A DNA stretch of 64,000 nucleotides, from positions 12,256,980-12,320,979 of the forward strand of contig JABBOT010000080.1 in NCBI GenBank assembly GCA_016165875.1. The letters are read 5' to 3'. Positions 24,321 to 37,700 of the stretch are shown here, one piece after another. Numbering within the stretch: position 1 is the stretch's first letter; each line of letters starts with the position of its first letter. Source of the stretch: Acanthopleura granulata (Eukaryota; Mollusca; Polyplacophora; Chitonida; Chitonidae). The notes beneath the pieces are model-generated. The model did not search any database. It was not told the origin of the DNA and saw only the letters and a program-made list of their open reading frames with translations. A program made the translations under genes and the position numbers.

Positions 24321-24328
24321 ACAGGGAA

Positions 24329-24600
24329 TCATCAGTTAGTCGTCGAAATTAGGTGAGCTTATCAGTTAGCTGTACCAATGACGCTGTTCTAGACTGGTGT
24401 CCATCAGTTAGCTGTGGGAATAACGTGATTCGGGATCGGTGTCCATTAGTTATAAGTGGAAATGAAGTAAGTTTATACTGGAGTAATCGATGGGACAGAT
24501 GCGACTCTATATAGGTGTGACATCATTTATCCGTGGGAATGACGCGATTCTATATCGGTGTCCATTGGTTAGCTGTTTGAATGAGGAGTGTACTTCTTAG
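24329..24600. repeat. About 42-bp degenerate tandem repeat
   Basis: Seven decayed units centred on CATCAGTTAGCTGTGGGAAT then GACG..TTCT..ATCGGTGTC. Starts near 24330, 24361, 24403, 24445, 24486, 24522 and 24563. Confidence 0.8.
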
Positions 24601-25462
24601 AAAATAGCCACCGGTATACGTCACCTAGTGCCATTGAATTTGACTTTGACTTGGAATCTCTGATGAAATGTACTCATGTAAATGCTAGAAGCCACCTAAG
24701 CCTACGCATACTGCTTCTTATTATGCGATTCTTTATCAAAATTGCATAAGCCCAGGCCTACACAACAGTTTGATCATCCTACTCAAAATCTGACTTGAGT
24801 TCCTGTATCTTACGATGTGAACCAGGCTTCCTAAGGTTTTTGACTGTCTTTGAGATACCGTTCTTCAAGAAGAGCTCACAGACGTTAATCAAAGTGCTAT
24901 TGTACAAAACAGTGTCTGCTGATTAAGACCTCAGATCTTGCACACTCCGCGTGCATGTCAATTAAACGAGAGTCTGCGCCGTTTTGGCTGATTTCTGCGT
25001 GTACTTCAAGACTGCATGAATATACTTTTTGCGCTTTTGTACCTTGATGTTTTCACGATATGCCATGATCATGTGGAAGACGCATCGGCGAGAAGAAGGG
25101 ATAAATCCGGAAGAACTGACTGCGCCTTTTGATTTGTAAGTAGTTGAATCCAGAAGTCAACGAGTTCAAAGGGATAAGTGGAGCTATATATAATTTGTGT
25201 AGAGAAGAGGAGAAAAGGAGACAGAAGGATAATTGCCGTTGAATGAAGTCAAAAATCAGATCAAAGAAGTAATTCATCTCGACATAGGCGTAATGAAGTA
25301 GAATTAGTTCTATTTTAGACAGGTGTGAACATCGCACATGCAGACTATAAATGGTCTTAAACGAACACAAGACTGCACAAAACAACCCGATGAGTGCCGT
25401 CAACCTGTCACTATCGTCAACTCATTACTGACAAACACCACAGCTAGCCAAGTACACACGTA

Positions 25463-25543
25463 GTCGCTCCGCTTTCATTCCGACATTTGGATGTCACTTC
25501 GCTGGTAAGCGACATCCAAGTATTGGAACGAAGGCGGAGCGAC
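25463..25543. repeat. 33-bp inverted repeat (hairpin) with a third partial copy
   Basis: GTCGCTCCGCTTTCATTCCG at 25463 pairs with 25511-25543; 15-nt loop, about 27/33 paired. A further GGGAGCGAAGGCGGAGCC at 25573 repeats the arm-2 end. Confidence 0.85.
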
Positions 25544-25892
25544 ATGCAGATATCGCTGCGACCTCCAAATATGGGAGCGAAGGCGGAGCCATGTCCAACA
25601 TTATCACATCCAGGAGGCTTTGTCACAGTTCGCTGTAAACAAAACCCTTCACCTCTAGCTAAACGTTGACTATTTTGACATTACTTTATAGCCTTGTCCG
25701 TTTCAGTGGGAAGGTGTGTGGGTGAAGGTGGGTGGGTTAGGTTTAGACATCATCTACACTATCCGTTTGGTTTGTTACTATTATGCAGACTAGACACTGG
25801 TGACAGTTACGAATAGCAGATTTGTCATTCCCTCCAGAGTGCACGCATCATGGGCATGTAACAGCCTATATGTACAAGTATGTAAACATTGG

Positions 25893-26215
25893 TGTATGAT
25901 TGGGTTTAACGTCGTACTCAACAATTTTTTCTGTTATATGACGACGAAGAGTTCTGAGAGAGTATATATACCGTGTCTTCAAGTGACGCCCATGCCGCCC
26001 ACTGGAACGTGCTGCCGCCGCTGGAACATCATGCCGAAGACACCAGACATGCCACCCCACCCAGTCACATTATACTGACATCGGGCTGATCAGTCCTCTT
26101 TCATTTCCTCTCAATGCTGAGCGCCAAGCGAGTCAGTAACAAGTACCATTTTTAAATCTTTGGTATGGCTCGACCCGGGACAGATCAGGGATCTCTCCAC
26201 CCTGAGCATCTTCAA
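25893..26215 (-). mobile_element. SINE family B copy
   Basis: GATTGGGTTTAACGTCGTAC, TATATGACGACGAAGAGTTC, CTGCCGCCGCTGGAACATCA, AGCGCCAAGCGAGTCAGTAA. The most complete left end of the family. Confidence 0.85.
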
Positions 26216-26610
26216 TACCTACACGTGCATGTTTTAATTGGGGGAGGGTATGCTAACCGTGAGAAAATCACTGCACCATGTACTTAATACCCCCCCCCCC
26301 AAATAAATCCGCACAGAGGGCGCCTAACTATAATAACCCCAATTTTGGCTTTGGGTAACGTTTTAAACTCCACCAGTAAAGGATGGTTTGAAGCCAGGGA
26401 AACGAGTGGTCATGAGCTGACCAGTTGCAGCAAGAACAAGGCCTTAATAGCCAATCCAGACTGCGGATGGTTGTGGGTTTCCTCCCAGCATAATGCTGAC
26501 CGCCGTCGTAGTCGAGAACCCGGACGTCCGGGGATTAGCGGGTTTACTCGCGCCAACACACTTTACTCGCTCGAACATGGCGGTGAAAACACTTTCGAAG
26601 TAACATGGAA

Positions 26611-27040
26611 GTTAACAGGGAACTTTGTCCGAGGTTGCTCCAACGATGGAATTTGCATTAGAAATGACGCGTCCGGGACCTGCCCTATACTCCACCATGC
26701 GGCGATGCGGTCTGGTTTTTGAACCGACAATCTATGCCAGCGAAACAAACCTAACTTGTTAAAAAGCCCCTCCCCTGAATTTGTTTTAGGCAACTGAGAA
26801 CTGAATAAATTAGGCAGGTTAAATAAAATGGGATGCACTCACCAAGGTTTCCAGAGAGCAGGTTTATTACAGTTTTAGGCTTATGTTAGGCAGGTGTCTT
26901 GGCCTAGAAGGCCGGTCTAAAAGTCAGACCGCATAGCCGCACGGTAGAGTATAGGGCTGGTCTCGGTTGTGGAAATTGAGCGACGGCGTCATTTATAATA
27001 CAAATTCCGACGTCTGAGCAATCTCTGACAACAGGGAACT
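26611..27040. repeat. About 105-bp inverted repeat with 220-bp spacer
   Basis: Arm 1 (26611-26715) and the complement of arm 2 (26935-27040) share CAGACCGCAT.GCCGCA, GGAGTATAGGGC.GGTC, GCGTCATTT.TAAT.CAAATTCC and ACAGGGAAC. Looks like a foldback/MITE-type element or an inverted duplication. Confidence 0.78.
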
Positions 27041-27261
27041 CAGCTTCAGGGCCTCATAAGTCAAAAAATAAGTTTCCTTAACGTTCATTATATATGCTAT
27101 GCAGATTGCTCGGTAGTAAAACATACTTTAATTTCTTGTTATTATAAGCTGCAGTTCTCAGAATACTATCCTGTGTCATTCATTTTCCTATCCCTTCCCT
27201 TATGTTCCCATCACCTCGTCGTCTGTTTGCGGCTGCCTCAAGCCGGTGAAGTGTCCGGATA

Positions 27262-27314
27262 TCAGTGGTTTCGAATAAGTGAAATACAGTTGAGTACGGT
27301 GTAAAACACAAATC

Positions 27315-27345
<31 letters not shown>

Positions 27346-27346
27346 A
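27262..27346 (+). mobile_element. SINE family A 3' fragment with long (AAAT)n tail
   Basis: TAAGTGAAATACAGTTGAGT then ACGGTGTAAAACACAAATCA and about nine AAAT units. Confidence 0.8.
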
Positions 27347-27349
27347 TAG

Positions 27350-28720
27350 CCAAGCGAACCTGCAAGCTCTCCCACCCAAACCGCCAAACTGCCGTTATTT
27401 GTCGTGTTCCACAGGAATGACACTTTGGTGATGAACAGTTTTCTACATTCCTCAGCTACTTTCCCTATTACAAACTCAATTCAAGACCAGACAAAAAAAC
27501 ATTAAGTTTACTTTTGTTGTGTTTTAATATTCAGAACGTCAGTTTTTTGAGAAAGTCTGCAGAATATGAAAGACAATGACAAGTTACTGATGACCACAAA
27601 CACACCTCACGGGAGGCATTTCTGTAAGAAACGCTATGAGCTGACTGTAAGTAAACTGATAGCACTGTAACAGGGACAAACAGCAGAGAGAAACATCAAT
27701 GGCTGTCAATCTAAATTATAAGATCAAGTTCCATTTTTAACAAAGAGCGTTCACAAGCTATTTCTCATTATACCAGTTTTTTTTTAAATCTTTATTTTCT
27801 TATTTCATTCGTATTTTCACTGTAATCATATTTTTTTTCTCATACATTACAAATATCTGTTAAAGTGCAACTGATTTTTTGAAAGAATGCTTTCATAAAA
27901 GGGATTTAGATAATCTGGTTTGCTTTCCTAAACCACAAGTCAGTGGTTCGGTTTGATGGGTACTAATGGCTTTACTGCATTTCTTGGAGGAAGTCACCAT
28001 TCATAATTTTCTGGTTGCTTTCATTTTTGCTTGGCATGATGTTTATATGTAAGGTCTCATGATGTCACCCATTACTGAAATATGTACACAAATGACACTA
28101 CCAAAACTGCTTGATGTCATTTGCTTCAGTCAACATAGATCAGGAATGAGTTCCAGTCTCAGCAACACTACAGTCATCCCCATGGGTTGGAGTTACACAT
28201 CCTTTTCACCATAGTGTCAGGTTTGTACCAAAGGGACCCTTACTATAATATTTTATTCAAAAATCAAGAACAGCTCACGGTGCTGGAATGGAGAACATAT
28301 AGTTGGATGCCCTGACAGAAAACGGTTTTCAGGGGTGTAAAATCGTATATTTTCCACCACTTTCACGCATCATTCGGTTTAAGTGCAGACCTTGGTGAGG
28401 AAATCAAATGGATATCGTTTTGGCATGTTTTGTAGCTTACTTCTTGGTCAGTTCAAACAAAATACAAACTTAACACAAAAAAAAATGTAAGACTTATCCC
28501 TAAACCAAACTCTTTCTCAAGGACATTCAAGGTCATAAAAAGCTTACAACAAAATTCAAGGATTTTCAAGGATTTCCAGATCGAGTGAAAACCCTGAGCA
28601 AAGACAGACATCACAGATGAGAGAAAGACGATGTACGTGTACACAAACAACTGAGCTTCTCTGAACAGACAACTAAAGCATGACGAGTCCCTGCATGTCA
28701 TCTGACCTCTGATGTCACAT
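27350..28720. other. 3' flank and UTR of UTP3
   Basis: Downstream of the UTP3 stop on the reverse strand. AATAAA complements occur at 28252-28257 (about 470 nt past the stop) and near 27791. The first is the likelier polyadenylation signal. Otherwise T/A-rich with no gene seen. Confidence 0.45.
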
Positions 28721-28721
28721 T

Positions 28722-31700
28722 CTACTTCAGACGGATGCTGCGCTTCACTCCAGCACGTATCCCAGACAACTCTCCAGCATAGGGGTTTATCTCCCTTCGG
28801 GGTTCCCGAATCTGAAAAGAATACAGGAATGGGATTTAATTACACAGTTTATTCTTTTGCTTCACAAAATGTATTTACTTATCTATTTCACTCAGCGTTT
28901 ATTTATCTATATTTACTTCATTACAGTTCAACGCTATGCTTGAGAACTTTTCAATTCTACGAAGGACAAAGTAAATAAAATCTTTTAAAAAATGACACAA
29001 AAAATGAAAAAAAAAAAAAAAAAAACCACAAACACCCCATTTATTCCATCCCCAGAATAATTTTCCATCTTGCTACTCACCATGCCCTTTCTTCGTATCT
29101 TGGCTTTTCGGTACTTCATGCGATGTTTTACTCTGGGATTCCTCTGCTCCTTCTTGCGGTGAGGGGTTAAGCCTTTGTTCTTGGCAATCTACGAACACAA
29201 ATACCAATACAACTGATAACTATATACAAAGTCTTTGTCACAGTTTCCTCTCTGTATGTCCTTTGCCTTCATTCATTGTATTTCTGTTTTTCACACCCAA
29301 GTACTTCAATTATATGAGGGTGGTGCAATGCCTCATCTGAAATCTAACCTGGTGGCCTGCAAGCTCTAATCGACAAAGTCCTATGAATGGCTGCTACAGT
29401 TCTTATTTGTTTATTTATTTATCTATCTTGTATGTATTTATTTATTTACTTGATTGGACTTTTACGCCGTACTCAAGACTATTTCACTTATACAACAGCG
29501 GAAAGAATTTCTTTCAGACGAATTCTGATTTAAAACTAAAGACAACAGCCTCATAGACAATCTCTCATAACCTAAACATACGCAAGGTTATGTTTACTAT
29601 AGCATACCAGGTTGCGAGAACTACATACACCGTAAATAACCTAAAATTTTGTTCATGACTAATTTTACCTGATTCCAAGATGCCAGTGGATTTTAGAAAG
29701 GTGTTTTGATGTTTGTTTGGAGGTGGGATAATATCCTACAAATTTGAGGAGCAAAAATAATGTTTTATGACACTAATTTGGCTCGAAATATGAAATTTGG
29801 GGGGTGAAATTTTTAAACCATTTAGAAGTATCTGCCATGCATAGTATGTTTTGGACTGAGGTTCTGGGCATATCAGATCAGCCAAGGTGAAAACAAGGGC
29901 CCTTGAACAGGTTTTACCACGCTACGTTAATATAAATATATCTGTACAGGCATGGATCAAGTAGTTTTATAAACATCTTTATTCTAGCAAACAGGACAAG
30001 CTATTTTCCTTATTCAATATTGCTATATATGGTAGTTTCCATTTCACAGAGCAAGAAACCAGGCCTGATTTCTGACCGGATTTCATGCTGATGACATTTT
30101 GAATTTGCGTTCAGCAATATATATCATTTTAATGACCAGAGTTGAACGAAGTAGGCATCTGTAATTTAATTTTACCATATCCTGCCAGTATTTCTTTCCT
30201 ACACAGCATACCTGGTATGTGATAGCACGTTTACCATCCCCTTCCTCATCCAAGACCTCCTCAGTTATCTCCCCTTCTCTGCCCTCTTCCATCTCACTCA
30301 ATTCCTCCTCTCTGTAAACAAAGCAAACTCCACTCTAACACTTAACTACACCTGAAAAGTTCTCTGCTGAATGCAATGAGACAGACAATATTCCATAAAC
30401 TTTAGATACGTTTTTTTTGGGGGGGGGGGGGGGGGGAGAGAAGAAACCAGTGTACCATGATAACATTAGCCACTGACAGATGGATTACTTTAAGATCCTG
30501 CTGCTGAGTGTTCAATAGGTCCAGATTAAAAGTCATCTTGGTATGATTTGTGGGATCGCAAAATTTCCCAACTGGTAAATTTTCACTTTTATTTCTCTTC
30601 GGAATAAACCTTGCCATTGATACTGGAGGTGTTGTGTGTTCAACCTGGGTGTATTACATTGAGAAAAGGATTGTCTGATGTTGATAATATTCCATCAGGG
30701 CTGATCTGCCCTACTGTCACAAATACATTATTTATGTTTAAGTCCATCAATGAGAATTTCTCTCCAATATGACAGATGTCAATTAAAAGTGTTGACATGC
30801 ATCATACTGATATATATATATATATATCAGACTCTAAAGCCTAAGTTCTTACCCATAATCCTCCTCTGAGACCCCTGACTTCCTGCCGCTTTTCATCATT
30901 TCGTAGCACTCCAGCGCTGCGGCTTCGTCGCGTGTCATGTACTGGCCATCCTCTGATTCTATCTTCTTCTTCTGTAAATCCAACAACCACAATACATCTT
31001 GTGTCACAAAGCTCTGCCGACTCACTGTGCTTGTTCATCTGCATGCCAGTAGCACTGGGTTCAGTGTTGTTGCAGTGAATGAACGAACGATCGTAGCTTA
31101 GCACCACTTAAGCGATATTGGAGTTATGTCGTTACGAATGTTTCACTGTTACATTAGCACAACATGACAATACATAAACAAGATTGTTGATCAATATTGC
31201 TTTACAGATGGATAAACAAAGCGATGAGGCTTTGTTAAGGCATTGTAACCCTTAGCAGTAACACATAATTCAGCAGATTTCATGCATTTCATGTGAGCTC
31301 GTTACATCTGTGACTTGACAGGGTTCACACAACGTTATATATCAAACGTGGGAAAATGCACTTAAAAATCTAGAACATAGTTCACAATCATGAGCTTTAA
31401 CAAAAGTCTCTACTGCTGCAGCATAGGTATAAATGACCATGTCCCTGCCTATCCCACGTAGGACACATTCTGCATGTGTCCCAACACAACGCTCAAACTT
31501 GTTATCTGATTTGTTGTTCTTGAACATCAAGAAAATCCAACCCAAGACGTATATATATATTACATAGGTATTTTTCACACAAATTAATGTCACATCACAT
31601 AGTAATTTTAAGGGAAGCCCCTTAACTGCCACTTCAGCAAAACCTATTCCCCTATCAAACTGTACATGAGCTCTTGGACCCAGCTAAGACATGACAAAGC

Positions 31701-34700
31701 AGCTAAAGATGAGTCAGCAACAACTGACAGATCACTCACCTTTGACCTCCCTCCCGTTGCCTCCTCTGACTGGTCCTCACTGTCAGAATCTGAGATCAGC
31801 TCAGACAGCCTCTTTGGGTTTGTGCTGTCCAGAGCAGCCTTCATCAAACTTACATCAGCTTTCCTGTGTGAATAAAAATGGAACAGCCATGGTAAACTCC
31901 ATCTGTTAAAGTTTTGAGTACAAAACAATAACTAGAAAAAAATTGGAATTACAGCTACATTTATGTTAAAACAGCATCTGCATAACTAAAGCCAAATACA
32001 GTGTAGGTTCATCCCACAGGTGAATACAATTTAAACCTGAAAAAATACATTCGTTTGAAACATATACCCAAATACCAGCAGTACTGTGATGAGCATAAAC
32101 TGTGAGGGAATGTACTTCATGGGTTTTAATGAAAGTACACATAAAACAGTGAGTTTAGAAAGAGATGGCCTCAAAAATATGTGTATGTGTTCTCATCCAT
32201 TTGCAAGGTTTTGGGCTGGGGCCACTAATGTATATATACACAGACGTCCATCGCCACCTTTGTCTGTCACCTCTGTATCTGTGCATCCGCCAAAAAATGA
32301 AAATAAACACATGAGGTGCAACACATCAGCATCTGTGAACCTATATATCAGCCAAAAAGGGAACCGGAAAACGGGTGCTACACACGCCAGCAGCAAGTTG
32401 TTGGCTTGCTACCCCTAATGGAGCAACCAGTGAAGAGGTATAGGTTATGATACAGGCCTAAGGCATAAGGAACATTTCTTCTGTTGGTGGAAAGCATAAG
32501 CTTCTGAGACGATATAGCCTGGAGAACATGATGCGGACAAGGGAACAGACAGATAAATAGGCAACAGTGAAAATCAACGAGGGCGGGTTGCAACACATCG
32601 TCATCAACAATTAAAACTCAATACAGAAAACAACTACGGAGTTGTAGCCCAGAGACGAAGTCACGAGTATTTATATAGTATACGTAGGGGCAATGATGCT
32701 CTGGTTACCATGGCAACCACAGAAATGGAGGCACCACGCATCATCACATCAGTATCTATGTATCCACCAAAATTAAAAAATGCAAGTGGCAAACTATTTG
32801 AGATGTAGCCCTGCCACAAAGTCATATGTAATTATACAGTATATACAGGGGAAATGGTGATCTGGTTACCAAGTCAACTGTGGAAATGGACAAATGTAAG
32901 TCGCAACACATCATCACACCTGTATTTATGTATCCACTAAAAAATAAACCTGTACGTGGAAAAGAATTTGAGATACAGCCCGGACATGAATATGGGCGGA
33001 CAAAATCACTGTACCAATATACAACCACCAATACTGAAAATTAGACGATATAATTGGCTTGAATTCTTCTCAAACATGTACATCAAGTTTTTTTATCTTT
33101 ACTATTGGTCACATGAGCACTTAGTTTTAACAAGCTACAAAGTTGACATTCTACAGCTGCATTATTTTCACACTGGAGGAAGAAAGGCACACAAGGTTAT
33201 CCATTTTTAACAATAGTTTACCACAAACCAGTTTGTGATATTAACTTTTCAAGCTTACAGCTTAAACTCTGAAAAAATGAACTGAGTTAAGGTAGCAGTA
33301 CCCTGTAGCTCCATCAGCTCCCCGAACAGCTTTATCCCGATCAAGCTTACCGTGAGCTCTTGGCAGCCGTGGGGGCACAGGGTTGAATCTTAAGCTCCTC
33401 CCCTCTGTGCACCCGTTCCAAGATGGCGTCTATTTCCGGCTTCAACAGCTTATCTAACGGCTCCATCTGCTTTATCAGCTGAGAAATAAGAATTAAGAGA
33501 AGACTACAAACTAAAATAAATAAATTTATTTACTGGATTGGTTTTTGACGCCAAGCTCTAGAATAATTCACTTACTTGACGGTGGCCAGCATTTTGATGA
33601 GAGGAAACCGGGCAGGGCGCGGGGGAAACTCACAACCATCCACAGGTTGCTGACGGACCTTCCCACGTATGAATGGAGAGTAAGCCAGCATGAGCTGGGT
33701 TTGAATTCACAACAATTGCATTGGTGAGTAACATCTGGGTTGCACTAGCACACTAATCCCCTCGGTTATGGAGGCCCCAACATAAATAAATACCCTCAAC
33801 ATTTTCGCACATGAAAGAACAACTTCCAACGTGATTTGTGTAGTTTTTTAATCTGATTTTGGAGACAAAACTGCAGTGGTTGGGTTGGCCAACTTCAGAG
33901 CTTCAAAAAAAGTCTACTTTTAGCTGTAAACAAAATAATTCCCTAAAACTAAGCATAAGTAAACATGTGAAAAGCTTGAAGAATTAGAGTAAATCAATCA
34001 ATAAATAAACAAACAAACAAGTTTTGCAACGAGTTTTGGAGACTCCAGGGCTTGCAAAATCACTAGCCTGACATGCCAGGACAACCAGAAATTTTGTCGG
34101 ATTACCTAAAATGTAACATAAGCTGCCCACAGGAGAGACTTCAGTAGTAAAGTTGAAGCTGTGCCAGTTTTCTGTTCAATAGAAGCTTTATTCAAACCAT
34201 TATGACATAGTTTCCTTCTGACCAGAAACTAAATCCCTGAATCGACATTCGAGTCGAGGTTCGTTGTCTTGCAATACGAGAAATGTACGAGTGCACAAAC
34301 TGGGGAACTGGCAAGCATGAGCACTTTATGATCGCAGACGAGTGTGACTGTCTCCATTCACAACTGTCAATGGATTTCCAAAAGTACTTTACCGATGCTA
34401 CATCCAGTCTATCTAAATTGAAAAATGTAGAATGAACCAAGACATGCATAAACCAGGTAAAACTGTGATAAACTATGTTCACCAAGATATTCCCTGTTCT
34501 TCTGCCGAATTTTTTCACATTCTGTAGCCTTTACGACCAGAAAATTCATGCTAATTCACATTTGTGACTTACACTCACATGTGTTGACCTAAACAAACTA
34601 TGTTGATGTTCTGAGTACATGTGCATCCGTGGTTGACCTTTATGCAAATTGATTGAAGGTGCAGGTTTATTTAGTACGGATGTAACTTTCAAGACATCAT

Positions 34701-37700
34701 GTCCCGGAAAGCCCAACCTGTGCTGAGCGTGCACGCCCCGTTGACACAAATTTAAAAAACATGGCAGCACGTGCCAGCTGACAGCATTTTCGACTTCAGC
34801 AAAATTTTATGTTGTGGTAACGCTAAGTAGCGACTGGAGCTAAATGTGCGCACATATTTCAGCTTTCAGGATTTAGGTGTTTTTATGTGTATTCAGGGAG
34901 AATCTAATGCGCATGCAGCGGAATTGAACGAGGAGGTAGCTCATTACAAGCTTTATCCCTAAATTGGGTTCACATAGCCCTCAGGCTAAGGGTGGCCAGC
35001 GGTCCCTGCGTGTCACTATATATAAGCCACCCTCAGAGTGTGTTCTGGCACTAATCGCAGCCCTGAGTTCATTACCCGTACTCAAAAGAACTGCCACAGA
35101 TCTCTGAATTCGAAGTTGATGGAACTGCTCTTGGTGAGGCCCGTGCTAATGTCACGCGAACTTACCTGTATTCAAAATTGACAAAACCGAAAAATGTTTC
35201 GGTTGTATTATGAACACTGAAGCAGAGCCTACTAACCGGAATGATAGCGATATAGTTTTCAAGATGTTTTTGATACCAGAACTCATTTTGGAGATTTTTT
35301 TAGTTCCATTTCAGGACAAAGAGTAGGTTATAAGACTTTTCAAAATGGCTGCCAGCGGCATGCTGTTTGGTACGTTTGAAATTCCCTCAGCTAATATGAC
35401 CACAAGAATGTGAGTCAATAAGTTTCTTCAAAGAAGGTAGAAATTAAAAAGATAATATTCGTGATTTAACCGGAAAATGACACTGAAATGGGCAAAATTG
35501 GTGAGTTGGAGTTCTACTTGTGTCCATCAACTTCGAATTTGGAGATCTGCAGGGATTTTTTCCAGTACGGTTGATGGGCTCAGGGTAACGATGAAAGCCC
35601 GAATTTCAAGATAACACCCAGAGTCCATCTAGATAGACTGTGCTACACCCAGCCAACCCAGAGTCCATCTAGATAGACTGTGCTACACCCAGCCAACCCA
35701 GAGTCCATCTAGATAGACTGTGCTACACCCAGCCAACCCAGAGCGGCACTGAGGCCACCAACCAAGGGTGAAACCAGTTATAAGAGTACATGTGGCTCCG
35801 TAGAGTCTTGGAATAAAGAAAGTTGGAATGAAGAAAATAATATACTATTTTGCACCATTTGTGGCATGGTTCCAACTGTTTCCAAAGCCCACAATTCCTT
35901 TTTACATTGCAACTTATAATTACTGAAAGGACCCAATTTGGAGTCAAAACAAAAGAAGTGTGCAGAGGCCAAAGCAGCTGCAGAGATCCCAGCAGAAGCT
36001 GGCATTAGTTGCTAAAAAGAACAATGCGCCCTTTGACGTCTTCACAAAACTTTTTAGGACGGCTTATTATGTTGCTAGAGAAGAACTATGTTGGTGAAGT
36101 CTTTGCAAAATAAAAAAAAATAATAAATAAAGAAAAAACTAGATACATGTAGCAAATATATGAAATAATGAACTGAGTGACAGTAACATATGGTCTACTA
36201 TTAAATGTTTAAAATCAATAGTAGAAAATGTCGGGCCAACATTTAACTATGTTTTGGATAAACTTCATGACCTTTATTTCAGAGGTATGCAATTTTGAAA
36301 TATATAAGGTACATACAGTTAAAGGTAGCTGAATTACATTAAATTTCCTGTGTTACAACAAATACATGTACAGTGTGTACTGAATTTGGGTCAGCAGAAG
36401 ACATTTCAGGCTAGCAAATTCTCAAGGTAGCCTGCCTGAAAGGCAACAAGAGATTTGAAAATTTTGTGAGCCCTGGACTCACGATAAATCCCTACCATCG
36501 CAGAAAATGCCGTTTTGCTTGGTGTTGATGAAATACAAGGCATTCTATTTCAAAATTCTTTCCAGAAGGACTTCAAAATATGCAGTACTAACATAAAAAA
36601 CCCACGGGATCATAAACAGCGACAGAGCTCTGGAAACTTTAAAGCAATATGACTGCTTCTGCTCTGGTGGTAGACACAACAAAAATTAACAAAATTAGCA
36701 ACTCTAAATGAAGCGATTCTTTAGATATATCAGAAACTCCAAAATGTTTTCATATTCAGACGAACTCCATAGCATAATATGACCCATCATTAAGGATGAC
36801 TGAATAAGTAACCAACTTTCTATAATTGATGTGTGGATGATAAGGTCTACAATATGTTTATGTTCTCTAATTCACAGACTTACATTTCTGTACTGAAGTA
36901 GCCGCCTGACAACAGGATGGTTCTCCACAGGGATACACTTGGCCTTCAGCATCATGTAAAAACTGATGTTCACACAGTAGCTGAAATGGGAAAGTACAAA
37001 CCAATGGCTGAAACAGGAATACACAGAATGATGACCGAAACAGGATTATACAGAACAATGGCTTAACCAGGAATGTATAGAACAATAGCTGAGGCAGTAA
37101 TATATAGAACAATGGCTGAGGCAGTAATATATAGAACAATGGCTGAGGCAGAAATATATACAACAATGGCTGAGGCAGGAATATATACAACAATGGCTGA
37201 GGCAGGAATATATACAACAATGGCTGAAGCAGAAATATATAGAACAATGGCTGAGGCAGGAATATATAGAACAATGGCTGAGGCAGGAATATATAGAACA
37301 ATGGCAGGAATATATAGAACAATGGCTGAGGCAGGAATATATAGAACAATGGCTGAGGTAGGAATATATAGAACAATGGCTGAAGCAGAAATATATAGAA
37401 CAATGGCTGAGGCAGGAATATATAGAACAATGGCTGAAGCAGAAATATATAGAACAATGGCTGAGGCAGGAATATATAGAACAATGGCTGAAGCAGAAAT
37501 ATATAGAACAATGGCTGAGGCAGGAATATATAGAACAATGGCTGAGGCAGGAATATATAGAACAATGGCTGAAGCAGAAATATATAGAACAATGGCTGAA
37601 CCAGAAATATATAGAACAATGGCTGAGGCAGGAATATATAGAACAATGGCTGAAGCAGAAATATATAGAACAATGGCTGAAACAGGAAAGTACATGTACA

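Noticed and set aside
26345..26722. 125-codon forward frame
   Set aside because: Spans a degenerate SINE and one arm of the inverted repeat at 26,611-27,040.
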